From Candidatus Hydrogenedentota bacterium (GTDB lineage: Bacteria > Hydrogenedentota > Hydrogenedentia > Hydrogenedentales > SCBR16-9), in contig SKJD01000359.1 of NCBI GenBank assembly GCA_007116095.1, positions 1 through 10,864 of the forward strand: a stretch of 10,864 bases of DNA, read 5' to 3'. Below are positions 1 through 6,798 of the stretch, piece by piece. How positions within the stretch are numbered: position 1 is the stretch's first letter; each line of letters opens with the position of its first letter. The notes under the pieces are model-generated. The model saw nothing but the letters and a program-made list of their open reading frames with translations. It had not been told where the DNA came from and made no database searches. The translations under genes and the position numbers were made by a program.

Positions 1-468
1 GTACTGGGCGGCAAATTCGCTGATCGTCGCGATGTATTGAATGTATTCCGTTTTGTCCGGGGTCAATTCCCGGGGCTTATCCCCCTGTCCGGGGCGGTAT
101 TGGCCGAAAAAGTGATCAAAGGCGAGGATCAAGGTGCGGTAGCCGGCGGCTTCCGCGCGCTCACAGATTTCGCGCAGGCTTTCCTCACGTGGCTCATGCG
201 AGAGGCTGGTGTTGACTTTCTGGTCGGGATCGGTCAGTTGCACCAGTTGCTCATCGCTCACAAAAATTACGTGGGGCCGCGGAATCATAAAGGTCCAGGG
301 CCCCACATAGTGCATCATTTCGGTTTCATGGAAGTTGTCCGGGAGGTCTTCCGCCATGATTGTTTCTCCCAAAAGCGGCCAGGCGAGCAGCAGGCCGAGT
401 AATATCCGGGGCGCCAGATAACTGCGCCAGGACGTTGTTCTGGTTGGATCGACAGAATTGTTCATCAT
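1..468 (-). CDS. Secreted protein of unknown function, N-terminal part (runs off left edge)
   Basis: The minus strand is open for 156 codons from the ATG at 468 to the window edge, so the C-terminus is missing. GAGGG lies 5 nt before the first of two adjacent ATGs (468 and 465), and either could be used. The N-terminus looks like a Sec signal peptide: an Arg-containing n-region, a hydrophobic stretch at about residues 22-33 (ILLGLLLAWPLLG) and a possible cleavage after Ala39. The mature part starts with an acidic, aromatic segment. It then alternates helix-like stretches with a strand-like one (RTLILAFDHFF, near residue 120), followed by another helix-like segment. That spacing would suit the start of a TIM-barrel enzyme such as a glycoside hydrolase, but no catalytic motif is visible and the family is not identified. 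The plus-strand reading frame over the same bases is a shadow. A weak promoter lies upstream. Confidence 0.75.
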   Translation of the reverse strand, partial: MMNNSVDPTRTTSWRSYLAPRILLGLLLAWPLLGETIMAEDLPDNFHETEMMHYVGPWTFMIPRPHVIFVSDEQLVQLTDPDQKVNTSLSHEPREESLREICERAEAAGYRTLILAFDHFFGQYRPGQGDKPRELTPDKTEYIQYIATISEFAAQY

Positions 469-538
469 GCTTTCCCTCGTACTTGGTGGTGCGCCGGGTG
501 GAAGTTGGTGGCTATGAAACCAAGTTCCCCTTCTGGAA

Positions 539-567
539 AGCATACTGGAAAGTGGGACGCCCTGCAA
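539..567 (-). promoter_or_regulatory. Weak candidate sigma70 promoter for the secreted protein
   Basis: On the minus strand TTGCAG (562-567) and TATGCT (539-544) are 17 nt apart. They match the consensus at 3/6 and 4/6 positions. The predicted start would give a leader of about 64 nt before the ATG at 468. The spacing is right but the match is poor, so this is tentative. Confidence 0.25.
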
Positions 568-592
568 ATTCATCATCCGAAGTCCAATACCA

Positions 593-637
593 ATAAAAAA
601 CGGGCATACCGCGATGGGGAGTCACGCGGTATGCCCG
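593..637 (-). terminator. Rho-independent terminator after the PpiC-like gene
   Basis: A perfect 13-bp inverted repeat (601-613 CGGGCATACCGCG against 625-637) with an 11-nt loop is followed, on the minus strand, by six T residues (595-600). It begins 34 nt after the stop codon of the lipoprotein gene. It separates that gene from the secreted-protein gene at 468, which therefore probably needs its own promoter. Confidence 0.92.
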
Positions 638-671
638 ATGATTGGTCTACGAGTTATATGTCTCAACCGGA

Positions 672-1805
672 CTACGCCAGGGGCTGGTCCACGTAGTCGT
701 AGTAGGCGCTGGGATCCGGCAGGCGATCCTCGAATATCTGCACGCCATGCTCTTCCCGCAGGATACGCATCTGCTCCGCCATGAGCAGTTGGGGAGCGAT
801 GTGCGGCATGGCCTCTTCCAGGGGCATGGCTTCTTCGTCATGGTGCTCTATAATCTTCAGCACCAGGTAATAGGCCGGCACCTCCTGCATGACGGGCTGC
901 CCGTTCTCGCCTACACGTTCCTGGCGGGACTGCGGCAGGTAGATCGGGCCGAGAATGTCGCCGGTTTGCGCCCCGGAGGCGGTTTGCCAGAAGCCCCGGA
1001 AACGGTCGATTGCCGGGTTGTTTTCAATCTCGGATTCGATTACCAGGTTAGTATTGAGCCGAAGGTATTCTTCAAAGACGGCATCAAAGTCCTCGCCCTC
1101 ATCAATGCGGGTGCGCACCTTGCCGGCTTCCTCCAGTGCGCCGGGGGCCTGGGCCGGAAAACGTATCGCCCGGAACACCAGCCGTTCATAGCGCATCAGA
1201 TTGTCGCTCTGGAAGCGGTACTCGCGTTCCAGGGCTTCCTGATCCAGTTCCAGCCGGCCTTCACTGAAAGCGGTGTAGGCCAGGTGCATCACTGCCTGAT
1301 CGCCCAGCAGCCGGTCCATGATACGGTCCGTTTCCATCTCAATCATTTCCTTGGCGGCGCGCACGGTGGCGGGCGTAAGATTGTAGACCTGCATCAGGGG
1401 CGTGGACTCGCCACCCTCCGGCAACTCAAGCTCCCAGATCATGCGGTGTTGCTGGGCTTCGTCGCCGCTCTGTCGGAAAAACTCCTCGCGGGCCATTTCC
1501 CGGGGCAGTGATATAATGCCGGCTTCGGACAATTCGTAGCCCAGTGGCTCTTTTATCTGCTTATCGATGTATTGATTCAGCACCCGCAGGAAGTCACGCT
1601 GGCTTCGAATATGTGGGCGCTCTGCATCGTCCATTTCCCGAATGACGCGAAACAAATCGCCGCGGGTGATCTGTTCGCCGTCAAGCTCGGCAATGACTAT
1701 GCGGTCCTTGTTTGCGATTTCGCCACATCCGCTGAATTGCAGCGTCATCCCCATGAACAGTACGGCAGGCAGCCACAGGCCTGGTTGAAAAACTTGGTAT
1801 TTCAT
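672..1805 (-). CDS. Lipoprotein of the SurA/PpiC (parvulin-like) type
   Basis: This gene encodes 377 residues. The N-terminus is a hydrophobic leader ending in a lipobox (FSGC, Cys27), so the protein is probably anchored to a membrane facing the periplasm. Residues of about 35-95 (an IAELDGEQITRGDL-type start) resemble the N-terminal segment of SurA/PpiC proteins. The middle is helical and Glu-rich. Residues from about 205 to 350 resemble a parvulin rotamase module (YERLVFRAIRFP, then GDILGPIYLP, then YYLVLKIIEH). Known relatives are peptidyl-prolyl isomerases or chaperones for exported proteins. This module looks divergent, so a purely chaperone role is possible. ATG at 1805 is preceded in frame by TTG at 1808. 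A GAGGA motif lies 12 nt from the ATG and 9 nt from the TTG, so the exact start is undecided. The gene appears to be monocistronic, ending in a strong terminator. Confidence 0.8.
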   Translation of the reverse strand: MKYQVFQPGLWLPAVLFMGMTLQFSGCGEIANKDRIVIAELDGEQITRGDLFRVIREMDDAERPHIRSQRDFLRVLNQYIDKQIKEPLGYELSEAGIISLPREMAREEFFRQSGDEAQQHRMIWELELPEGGESTPLMQVYNLTPATVRAAKEMIEMETDRIMDRLLGDQAVMHLAYTAFSEGRLELDQEALEREYRFQSDNLMRYERLVFRAIRFPAQAPGALEEAGKVRTRIDEGEDFDAVFEEYLRLNTNLVIESEIENNPAIDRFRGFWQTASGAQTGDILGPIYLPQSRQERVGENGQPVMQEVPAYYLVLKIIEHHDEEAMPLEEAMPHIAPQLLMAEQMRILREEHGVQIFEDRLPDPSAYYDYVDQPLA

Positions 1806-2052
1806 CAATTAATTCATTCCTCATTGGTCGTTAGCTGCGATATGGTAGCATGCTGCGCCTGCGCATTTCACAGCAGCAGACAATTGCAGTCCATCGAGCG
1901 TGCTCGCGGTGGATACTTGCGCTGCCCCCAGAGGCACAGCCCACCCTAAAAAGATAACGCGACAAGGCCGATACGGGTGTACAGCAGATTGGGTGTGAGG
2001 CAGAGGCATGATCGCCCCCACACGCACCTTGAGTCACTTGGGAACGTCTCGC
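1806..2052. other. Intergenic stretch between the lipoprotein gene and the asd terminator
   Basis: About 250 nt holds no convincing gene. Two overlapping 68-codon minus-strand frames cross it, but neither has a ribosome-binding site or a protein-like composition. No good promoter match was found for the lipoprotein gene downstream, although its promoter should lie here because the asd terminator stands just upstream. Confidence 0.5.
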
Positions 2053-2098
2053 CGCCGAAACACACGAAAGGCCGGAGAAACCCGAGGTTCTCCGGCCT
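2053..2098 (-). terminator. Rho-independent terminator after asd
   Basis: An 11-bp perfect stem (2069-2079 AGGCCGGAGAA against 2088-2098) closes an 8-nt loop. On the minus strand it is followed by a broken T-rich tail, TTTCGTGTGTTT. It lies about 60 nt beyond the asd stop codon. The imperfect T tract is the only weakness. Confidence 0.75.
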
Positions 2099-2157
2099 GA
2101 ATTGGGCTATGTCATAAGCGCATGGGATTTCACCATGGCTATGCTATTGCTAAGAAC

Positions 2158-3162
2158 TTAGAGCAGCTCGGCAATTTGAATCGTATTCAGCGCGGCGCCC
2201 TTGAGCAGGTTGTCCGAGACGACCCACATGTCCAACGCGCTCGGGTGCGAGACATCCTCGCGGATACGACCGACGAAGGTGTCATACTTGCCGTGGGCAT
2301 CCAGAGCGTGCGGGAAGATTTGGTTGGCCGGGTCATCCTGCACGACGACCCCCGGGGCCTTCGAGAGGATGTCACGAGCCTGATCCGCAGTCAGCTTTTT
2401 CTCTGTCTCCACATTGACCGACTCGCTGTGCCCGGTGTGCACCGGCACCCGCACCGTGGTCGCCGTGACACGTACGGAATCGTCCCCGAGGATTTTCTTG
2501 GTCTCGTTGACCATCTTCATCTCTTCGGAGGTGTAGCCGTTGTCCGTGTAGGCATTACTGCCAGGAATTTGCGGCAACACATTGAAGGCGATAGGATACG
2601 GGAATTCCTTGCACTGCGGTTCCTTACCGGCCAGCATCGCATCAATTTGCTCGTACATTTCATTGATGGCGTTGATGCCGCCCCCGGATACCGCCTGGTA
2701 GGTTGCCACGACCACGCGCTTGATGGTGGCGGCATCGTGTAGTGGCTTCAAAACCACGACCATCTGGATCGTGGAGCAGTTCGGATTGGCGATAATACCT
2801 TTGTGCTTTTTAACGGCGTCCGGATTCACTTCCGGCACGACCAGCGGTACATCCGGATCCATCCGCCAAGCGCTGGAATTATCTACCACCACACAACCAT
2901 CCTTCGCGGCAAACGGGGCAAACTTTTTACTTGTTCCGCCGCCTGCACTGAACAGGGCCACGTCGACTCCCTTAAAGGAGTTCTCGGTCAGCTCTTCGAC
3001 GACCACGTCTTCGCCTTTGAATTGAATGGTCTTGCCCTTGGAACGGGCGGAGGCCAACAGTTTGAGCGACTTGATGGGGTAATCGCGGTCTTCCAGTACC
3101 TTGAGCATCTGCTGACCCACGACACCCGTGGCGCCAGCAACGGCGACGACTTTCGGATTCAT
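2158..3162 (-). CDS. asd: Aspartate-semialdehyde dehydrogenase
   Basis: This 334-residue cytoplasmic enzyme reduces aspartyl phosphate with NADPH to aspartate semialdehyde, the branch point to lysine/diaminopimelate, threonine and methionine. The N-terminal Rossmann loop GATGVVGQQM spans residues 10-19. The catalytic nucleophile is Cys129 in NPNCSTIQ, the TYQAVSG segment contains Gln156, and Arg238 and the general base His245 lie in RVPVHTGHSE. All expected catalytic residues are present and the length is normal for the bacterial family. The loop after Gln156 reads SGGG where SGAG is usual, a mild change. ATG at 3162 has AAGGAG 10 nt upstream. The gene has its own promoter (3325-3354) and terminator, so it is probably transcribed alone. 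The leader is long, about 155 nt. Confidence 0.97.
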   Translation of the reverse strand: MNPKVVAVAGATGVVGQQMLKVLEDRDYPIKSLKLLASARSKGKTIQFKGEDVVVEELTENSFKGVDVALFSAGGGTSKKFAPFAAKDGCVVVDNSSAWRMDPDVPLVVPEVNPDAVKKHKGIIANPNCSTIQMVVVLKPLHDAATIKRVVVATYQAVSGGGINAINEMYEQIDAMLAGKEPQCKEFPYPIAFNVLPQIPGSNAYTDNGYTSEEMKMVNETKKILGDDSVRVTATTVRVPVHTGHSESVNVETEKKLTADQARDILSKAPGVVVQDDPANQIFPHALDAHGKYDTFVGRIREDVSHPSALDMWVVSDNLLKGAALNTIQIAELL

Positions 3163-3294
3163 TTAAATAAGGCTCCTTCGTTGTCCTGTTTGTTGAGTAA
3201 CTATGGGCGCCGTCGGACAGGCTCTTTCAAGTTCACACACCGCAAGCGGTTTTAATGCATATGGGGGTGAAATATCCAGATTCGGTAGCCCACA

Positions 3295-3317
3295 GAATTC
3301 GGGTTGTCACCGAATTC
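3295..3317. repeat. Inverted repeat at the predicted asd transcription start
   Basis: GAATTCGG (3295-3302) and its exact complement CCGAATTC (3310-3317) flank a 7-nt spacer. The repeat starts about 8 bp downstream of the asd -10 box, so it covers the predicted transcription start. It could be an operator for a dimeric repressor, or a 5'-terminal hairpin in the mRNA. The repeat is seen directly; its role is inferred. Confidence 0.55.
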
Positions 3318-3324
3318 ATGCGTA

Positions 3325-3354
3325 ATTATACAACAAATTACAAAGTTATAGCAA
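3325..3354 (-). promoter_or_regulatory. Sigma70-type promoter of asd
   Basis: On the minus strand a perfect TATAAT (3325-3330) lies 18 nt from TTGCTA (3349-3354, 4/6 match). The flanks are AT-rich. The predicted start near 3318 gives a leader of about 155 nt. The -35 box overlaps the T tract of the preceding larE terminator. Confidence 0.7.
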
Positions 3355-3374
3355 AAAAAGCTACCAAGCGGTAG
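3353..3374 (-). terminator. Rho-independent terminator after larE
   Basis: A short 5-bp stem (3361-3365 CTACC against 3370-3374) with loop GCTT is followed on the minus strand by C and seven T residues (3353-3359). A second stem (3371-3377 against 3394-3400, which overlaps the larE stop codon) shares bases 3371-3374. The two hairpins cannot form together. The short stem is offset by the good T tract. Confidence 0.65.
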
Positions 3375-3396
3375 GATTGAAAGCTAAAAGCCCATC

Positions 3397-4248
3397 CTAC
3401 ATGGTGGTTGTATCAGGGAGATCGGCGGTCGAGCCGGTGCGGTATCCGGAGAGGTCCAAAGTGACAAATCGGTAGCCTGCGGCCTGTATCTCGCGGGTTA
3501 TCGTATCCCGGATTTGCGGGTCCAGCAGCTTGGGAAAATCGGCGGTATCGACTTCCACCCGGCAAATCTCGCCATGATGACGGGCGCGGTACTGGTGGAA
3601 GCCCAGGCGCTTCAAGGTTTCTTCGGCCTGTTCTACCTGTTGCATGGCCTGGATATCGACACGGGTGCCTTTGGGAAAGCGGGAAGACAAGCAAGCAAAG
3701 GAGGCCTTGTTCCAGGTAGGCAACTCCCGGGCGCGACTCAAGCGACGGATTTCCTCCTTCTCCAGCCCAACTTGCGATAACGGCGCCACCACCTGGTGCT
3801 CCCGGGCGGCTTTGGCGCCCAAGCGGGTCGGATCGAGGAGGTCGTCGGCGATTTCGCCATAAGCCAGAATGGCAATTTGATGCGCCTCGGCATACTGGTC
3901 CATCTGGGTGAAGAGTTCATTCTTGCAGAAGTAACAGCGGGTTCCGTCGTTCTGCAGGAATGCTTCCTGTTCAAATTCCGTGGTCTGAATCACGGAGAGA
4001 TGCCAACCCCGCGCCTCGGCGAGTTCGACAGCATCGCGCACTTCGGAACGGGGGATGCTGGGCGAATCAGCGAGGATCATGTGGGCGTCGTGCCCGAGGG
4101 TCTCATGGGCGATTTCCGCCAGATAAGAAGAGTCCACCCCGCCGGAATAGGCTATCGCCAGGCATCCGTAGGACGCGATCAATTCTTTAAGGGCCTGTTC
4201 CTTGGCCAGCACATTTTCGGGTATTTCAGAGGCGGTGATCGTTTCCAT
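3397..4248 (-). CDS. larE: LarE-type ATP-dependent sulfur transferase (PP-loop family)
   Basis: This 283-residue cytoplasmic protein has the N-type ATP pyrophosphatase loop SGGVDSS (residues 35-41). It has the LarE signature ACLSSRFPKGTRV around Cys186 and the CYFC pair Cys105/Cys108. In the nickel-pincer cofactor pathway LarE adenylates a pyridinium dicarboxylate intermediate and inserts sulfur. In Lactobacillus LarE the cysteine equivalent to Cys186 is sacrificed. Homologues with three conserved cysteines are reported to hold a [4Fe-4S] cluster and act catalytically, so the triad Cys105/Cys108/Cys186 suggests that type. No larA, larB or larC is in view, so the substrate here is uncertain and another thiolation job is possible. 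ATG at 4248 follows GGGGAG by only 3 nt, which is tight, but no better start exists. The gene lies 76 nt after mtaB with no terminator between them, so the two are likely one operon. Confidence 0.85.
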   Translation of the reverse strand: METITASEIPENVLAKEQALKELIASYGCLAIAYSGGVDSSYLAEIAHETLGHDAHMILADSPSIPRSEVRDAVELAEARGWHLSVIQTTEFEQEAFLQNDGTRCYFCKNELFTQMDQYAEAHQIAILAYGEIADDLLDPTRLGAKAAREHQVVAPLSQVGLEKEEIRRLSRARELPTWNKASFACLSSRFPKGTRVDIQAMQQVEQAEETLKRLGFHQYRARHHGEICRVEVDTADFPKLLDPQIRDTITREIQAAGYRFVTLDLSGYRTGSTADLPDTTTM

Positions 4249-4324
4249 ATACTCCCCGTAACATGTTGTCAGGTCGAATTCTTCCCGGTTTACTTCCGGA
4301 GGGTTCGGTCATCTCAAGCCGGGT

Positions 4325-5749
4325 CTACGCCAGTTCTCCATACAGCAGATCGCCCTGCAGGCGCGTCAGGCGCACCGAACGAATCTGGTTCTCAAGGTCT
4401 TCGTTTGAAGTGGTCAACACCCGCAAGTAATTGTCGGTATAGCCGCCCCAATAGCCGTCCTGAGCGCGCTCAAACAATACGCTCATTCGTTTGCCCAGGT
4501 GGTGTTCCTGGAACATGCGCGTCTTCATTGCACTGCAACGCAGCAGCCGGGCGCTGCGTTCGTTGATTTGCGCCGGTGGTACCGGGTCGGAACGCCGTGC
4601 GGAGGCCGTGCCGTCGCGTTCAGAATACTTGAAGACATGGGCATAGAACAAGGGGCTTTCCTGGAGAAGTTGGTAGCTCTCCTCGAAGTCGGCTTCGCTT
4701 TCCCCGGGAAAACCGACCATGATATCCGTGCCGATACCCACCCCCGGCACGGCGTCGTGTACGTGGTGGATGAAGTTCAGAAAGTCTTGGCGGCTGTAAC
4801 GCCGTCGCATGGCTTCCAGGGTGTTGTCCGCCCCGGATTGCAAGGGAATGTGCAGGTAAGGCGCCAACTTGTGGGCCGGGTCCGCCATGCGGGTCAGGAG
4901 TTCTTTCGGGATGGTGGTCGGCTCGATGGAGCTGATTCGTATACGCGCAAGGCCGTCCAACTCCTGGAGCGTGTCCACCACGTCCACAATATCCTTCCCC
5001 TGCCAGGCATAACAGCCGACATTCACCCCCGTGAGCACCAACTCCTTCGCCCCTTTCGCGACCAGGTTTGCCGCTTCTTCGCGCAGATTCTGCATTTCCC
5101 GACTGCGTGCCCGGCCTCGGGCAAAGGGAATGACACAAAAGCTGCACATGAAATCGCAGCCGTCCTGTATCTTCAGGTTGGGACGATGGTTGATGGCGCT
5201 GCTATGGTCTGGAAATACCAGGGTAAAGTCATCCCGCAGGATTGAGTCCCGGACAATCAACGGGTGTTCGTTCTTGCCACTCTTAACATAATCCAGTACG
5301 TTCATCTTTTCCTGGCTGCCAATGATAAGGTCCACGCCTTCAATGGCGGCGAGGGTCTTTGCCCCCATCTGCGCATAACAGCCGATGACGGCCACATAGG
5401 CACTGGGGTTTTTTCGCAGGAATTGTCGCACCATTTTCCGGGACTTCGCGTCGGCCTCCCGCGTAACGGTACAGGTGTTGATGATACACAAATCCGCCGG
5501 CGCGCCGAATGGGACGATTCCATAGCCGTCTTCCCGGAGTTTGTCCGTCAAGATAGCCGTCTCGGACTGGTTCAATCGGCAGCCCAGGGTGTGCAACGAG
5601 GCCCGACGCAGCGACCCGGATGGGCGCAGCGTATCGGTGTGTTGCAAGGCCTCGGGCGCATCGCAACAGGCGCTGTTACTGTTGGCATGTAGGTCTGGCA
5701 TGGTGGTCATAAAATGGCTGAATTGTGTACTTTCATGTTTTTGCAACAT
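4325..5749 (-). CDS. mtaB: tRNA (N6-threonylcarbamoyladenosine(37)-C2)-methylthiotransferase
   Basis: This 474-residue radical-SAM enzyme probably adds a methylthio group to t6A37 of ANN-decoding tRNAs. The N-terminal UPF0004 domain carries the three auxiliary-cluster cysteines: Cys57 (TLGCRLNQSE), Cys93 (NTCTVT) and Cys124 (IGCYAQ). The radical-SAM motif CDFMCSFC gives Cys198/202/205, followed by the conserved IPFARG(R)SR-like segment and VGFPGE. The last 55 or so residues fit a TRAM RNA-binding domain. The TLGCRLNQSE pattern points to MtaB, not MiaB or RimO. About 47 residues precede the first domain, longer than usual; ATGs at 5710 and 5701 are alternatives and none of the three starts has a clear ribosome-binding site. 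A strong promoter lies about 92 nt upstream. larE follows in the same direction. Confidence 0.92.
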   Translation of the reverse strand: MLQKHESTQFSHFMTTMPDLHANSNSACCDAPEALQHTDTLRPSGSLRRASLHTLGCRLNQSETAILTDKLREDGYGIVPFGAPADLCIINTCTVTREADAKSRKMVRQFLRKNPSAYVAVIGCYAQMGAKTLAAIEGVDLIIGSQEKMNVLDYVKSGKNEHPLIVRDSILRDDFTLVFPDHSSAINHRPNLKIQDGCDFMCSFCVIPFARGRARSREMQNLREEAANLVAKGAKELVLTGVNVGCYAWQGKDIVDVVDTLQELDGLARIRISSIEPTTIPKELLTRMADPAHKLAPYLHIPLQSGADNTLEAMRRRYSRQDFLNFIHHVHDAVPGVGIGTDIMVGFPGESEADFEESYQLLQESPLFYAHVFKYSERDGTASARRSDPVPPAQINERSARLLRCSAMKTRMFQEHHLGKRMSVLFERAQDGYWGGYTDNYLRVLTTSNEDLENQIRSVRLTRLQGDLLYGELA

Positions 5750-5847
5750 TGCAAGGCAGCGAACAGCGGAGGAAGGGGCGGCAGCGCTTCATGCGGCTTG
5801 TACCGCTCGGTGTGTCCAGGGTTTGGTTACGGCGGTCAGAATGTATT

Positions 5848-5877
5848 ATTATATGTAAATACGACCACGATTGCCAA
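5848..5877 (-). promoter_or_regulatory. Sigma70-type promoter of mtaB-larE
   Basis: On the minus strand TTGGCA (5872-5877, 5/6) lies 18 nt from a perfect TATAAT (5848-5853). The predicted start near 5841 gives a leader of about 92 nt before the mtaB ATG at 5749. This is one of the best promoter matches in the window. Confidence 0.75.
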
Positions 5878-6008
5878 GAAAGCGTTGAGCCACACGGAAG
5901 CTGCTGGCAAGTTCTTGCAGACGCAGCCTCAATGGGCAAGTGGTCTGAAACCGCCATTCGAAACGCATTTTTATCCAATAAACCCCTGGAAGGTAGTGAA
6001 TAGATACC

Positions 6009-6266
6009 ATGGTAGATCAGAAATTGCTTGATATTCTCGTGTGTCCGGAAAACAAGACCCCGGTTAAGCTGGCGGACGATGCCTTGCTGGCCAAGGTCAA
6101 TGCGGCCATAGCAGATGGAACGTTAAAAAACCGCGCCGGGGATGCTGTAACGGATGCCATTGATGGCGGGCTGGTCCGGGAAGATCAGGCCTTCCTCTAC
6201 ATTATCCGCGATGATATTCCCGTTATGCTGATTGATGAATCAATCCCGCTGGACCAGTTGCAGTAA
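6009..6266 (+). CDS. Trm112-family small protein (YcaR/UPF0434-like)
   Basis: This 85-residue cytoplasmic protein opens with LLDILVCPENKTPVKL and ends with a REDQAFLYIIRDDIPVMLIDE segment, the two conserved blocks of the Trm112/UPF0434 family. Characterised Trm112 proteins are zinc-binding partners that activate methyltransferases acting on tRNA, rRNA or release factors. Bacterial versions like this one are mostly uncharacterised. Only one cysteine (Cys12) is present where zinc-binding members have several, so zinc binding is doubtful. The insert between the blocks (about residues 25-55) is typical of the longer bacterial form. ATG at 6009 is the first usable start; a GGAAGG stretch lies about 15 nt upstream, rather far. 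The gene is divergent from mtaB and convergent with the next gene, with 34 nt between the stop codons and no visible terminator. Confidence 0.85.
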   Translation: MVDQKLLDILVCPENKTPVKLADDALLAKVNAAIADGTLKNRAGDAVTDAIDGGLVREDQAFLYIIRDDIPVMLIDESIPLDQLQ

Positions 6267-6300
6267 CCTTCGCTTACCCTACTCAAACGGAATAACAGCC

Positions 6301-6798
6301 TTACTCCTTGTTTTGCTTGGGGGGCACAATGCTGCGCACCGGGCGGTGCAGCACCTGAAAACGCACCCAGTGGTAGCGTAAGGTTCCCGCGATGCGGCTG
6401 AGGAGGCTGCTGAAGGCCTGATGGTGCGGGGAAACCCGCAATAGTCGCCAATGGCCCCGGGAGGAAATGCAATAGCGCTCCCGAATACCCGTTAACGCGC
6501 CGAGTAGACGGAGTCGTGGGCTGTCGAACATCACCACGAACAAATCCGGCCGGTGTTGGCGGATTTGACGGCGCAGCCGGTACAGCGCGCCTATCTGGCG
6601 ACCGCGGTACTGTTTGTGTTGGGTGAACTCATAGGCGTCCACCAGGTCCCGGATTACCGCCGAAGGGTAGCCGGGCGGCAACAGGGCTATCAGCCGGGCA
6701 TCGGGATAGGCCGTACGGAGTTCCTGGAGCACCCGTCTGAAGTGGGGACCCCGGCTGTAATAGGCGCAGATGGCGCCTGGTGAATCAGGCGTGTTCAT
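6301..6798 (-). CDS. Short glycosyltransferase-like protein, coupled to GT4 gene
   Basis: This gene encodes 165 residues without a signal peptide. No family is recognised with confidence. The layout is a GT-B-like N-terminal half: two strand-helix units (GAICAYYSR, then ARLIALLPP) followed by PDLFVVMFDSPRLRLLGALTG. That last block resembles the region of heptosyltransferase-type (GT9) enzymes where the first Rossmann domain ends. No second, nucleotide-sugar-binding domain is present, so it is either a half-size relative, an accessory subunit or a degenerate enzyme. The C-terminus is basic (Arg/His/Lys-rich), suggesting contact with a membrane or a polyanion. Its ATG overlaps the stop of the upstream glycosyltransferase in an ATGA (6795-6798), the mark of translational coupling. 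The two products are probably made together and act in the same glycan pathway. Confidence 0.7.
   Translation of the reverse strand: MNTPDSPGAICAYYSRGPHFRRVLQELRTAYPDARLIALLPPGYPSAVIRDLVDAYEFTQHKQYRGRQIGALYRLRRQIRQHRPDLFVVMFDSPRLRLLGALTGIRERYCISSRGHWRLLRVSPHHQAFSSLLSRIAGTLRYHWVRFQVLHRPVRSIVPPKQNKE

Noticed and set aside
642..1511. 289-codon plus-strand frame
   Set aside because: It lies antisense to the lipoprotein gene, whose lipobox and parvulin-like blocks are convincing. Its own product has no signal or domain pattern.
1821..2037. Two overlapping 68-codon minus-strand frames upstream of the lipoprotein gene
   Set aside because: They overlap in different frames, have no ribosome-binding site and no protein-like pattern. 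One ends close to the lipoprotein start, but that alone is weak.
3796..4566. 256-codon plus-strand frame
   Set aside because: It is a shadow crossing the larE/mtaB junction on the opposite strand, where both real genes have intact active-site motifs.
5831..5955. Distant partial inverted match GGCGGTCAGA / TCTGAAACCGCC
   Set aside because: The arms are about 110 bp apart with a 2-base interruption and no mobile-element content between them; likely chance.
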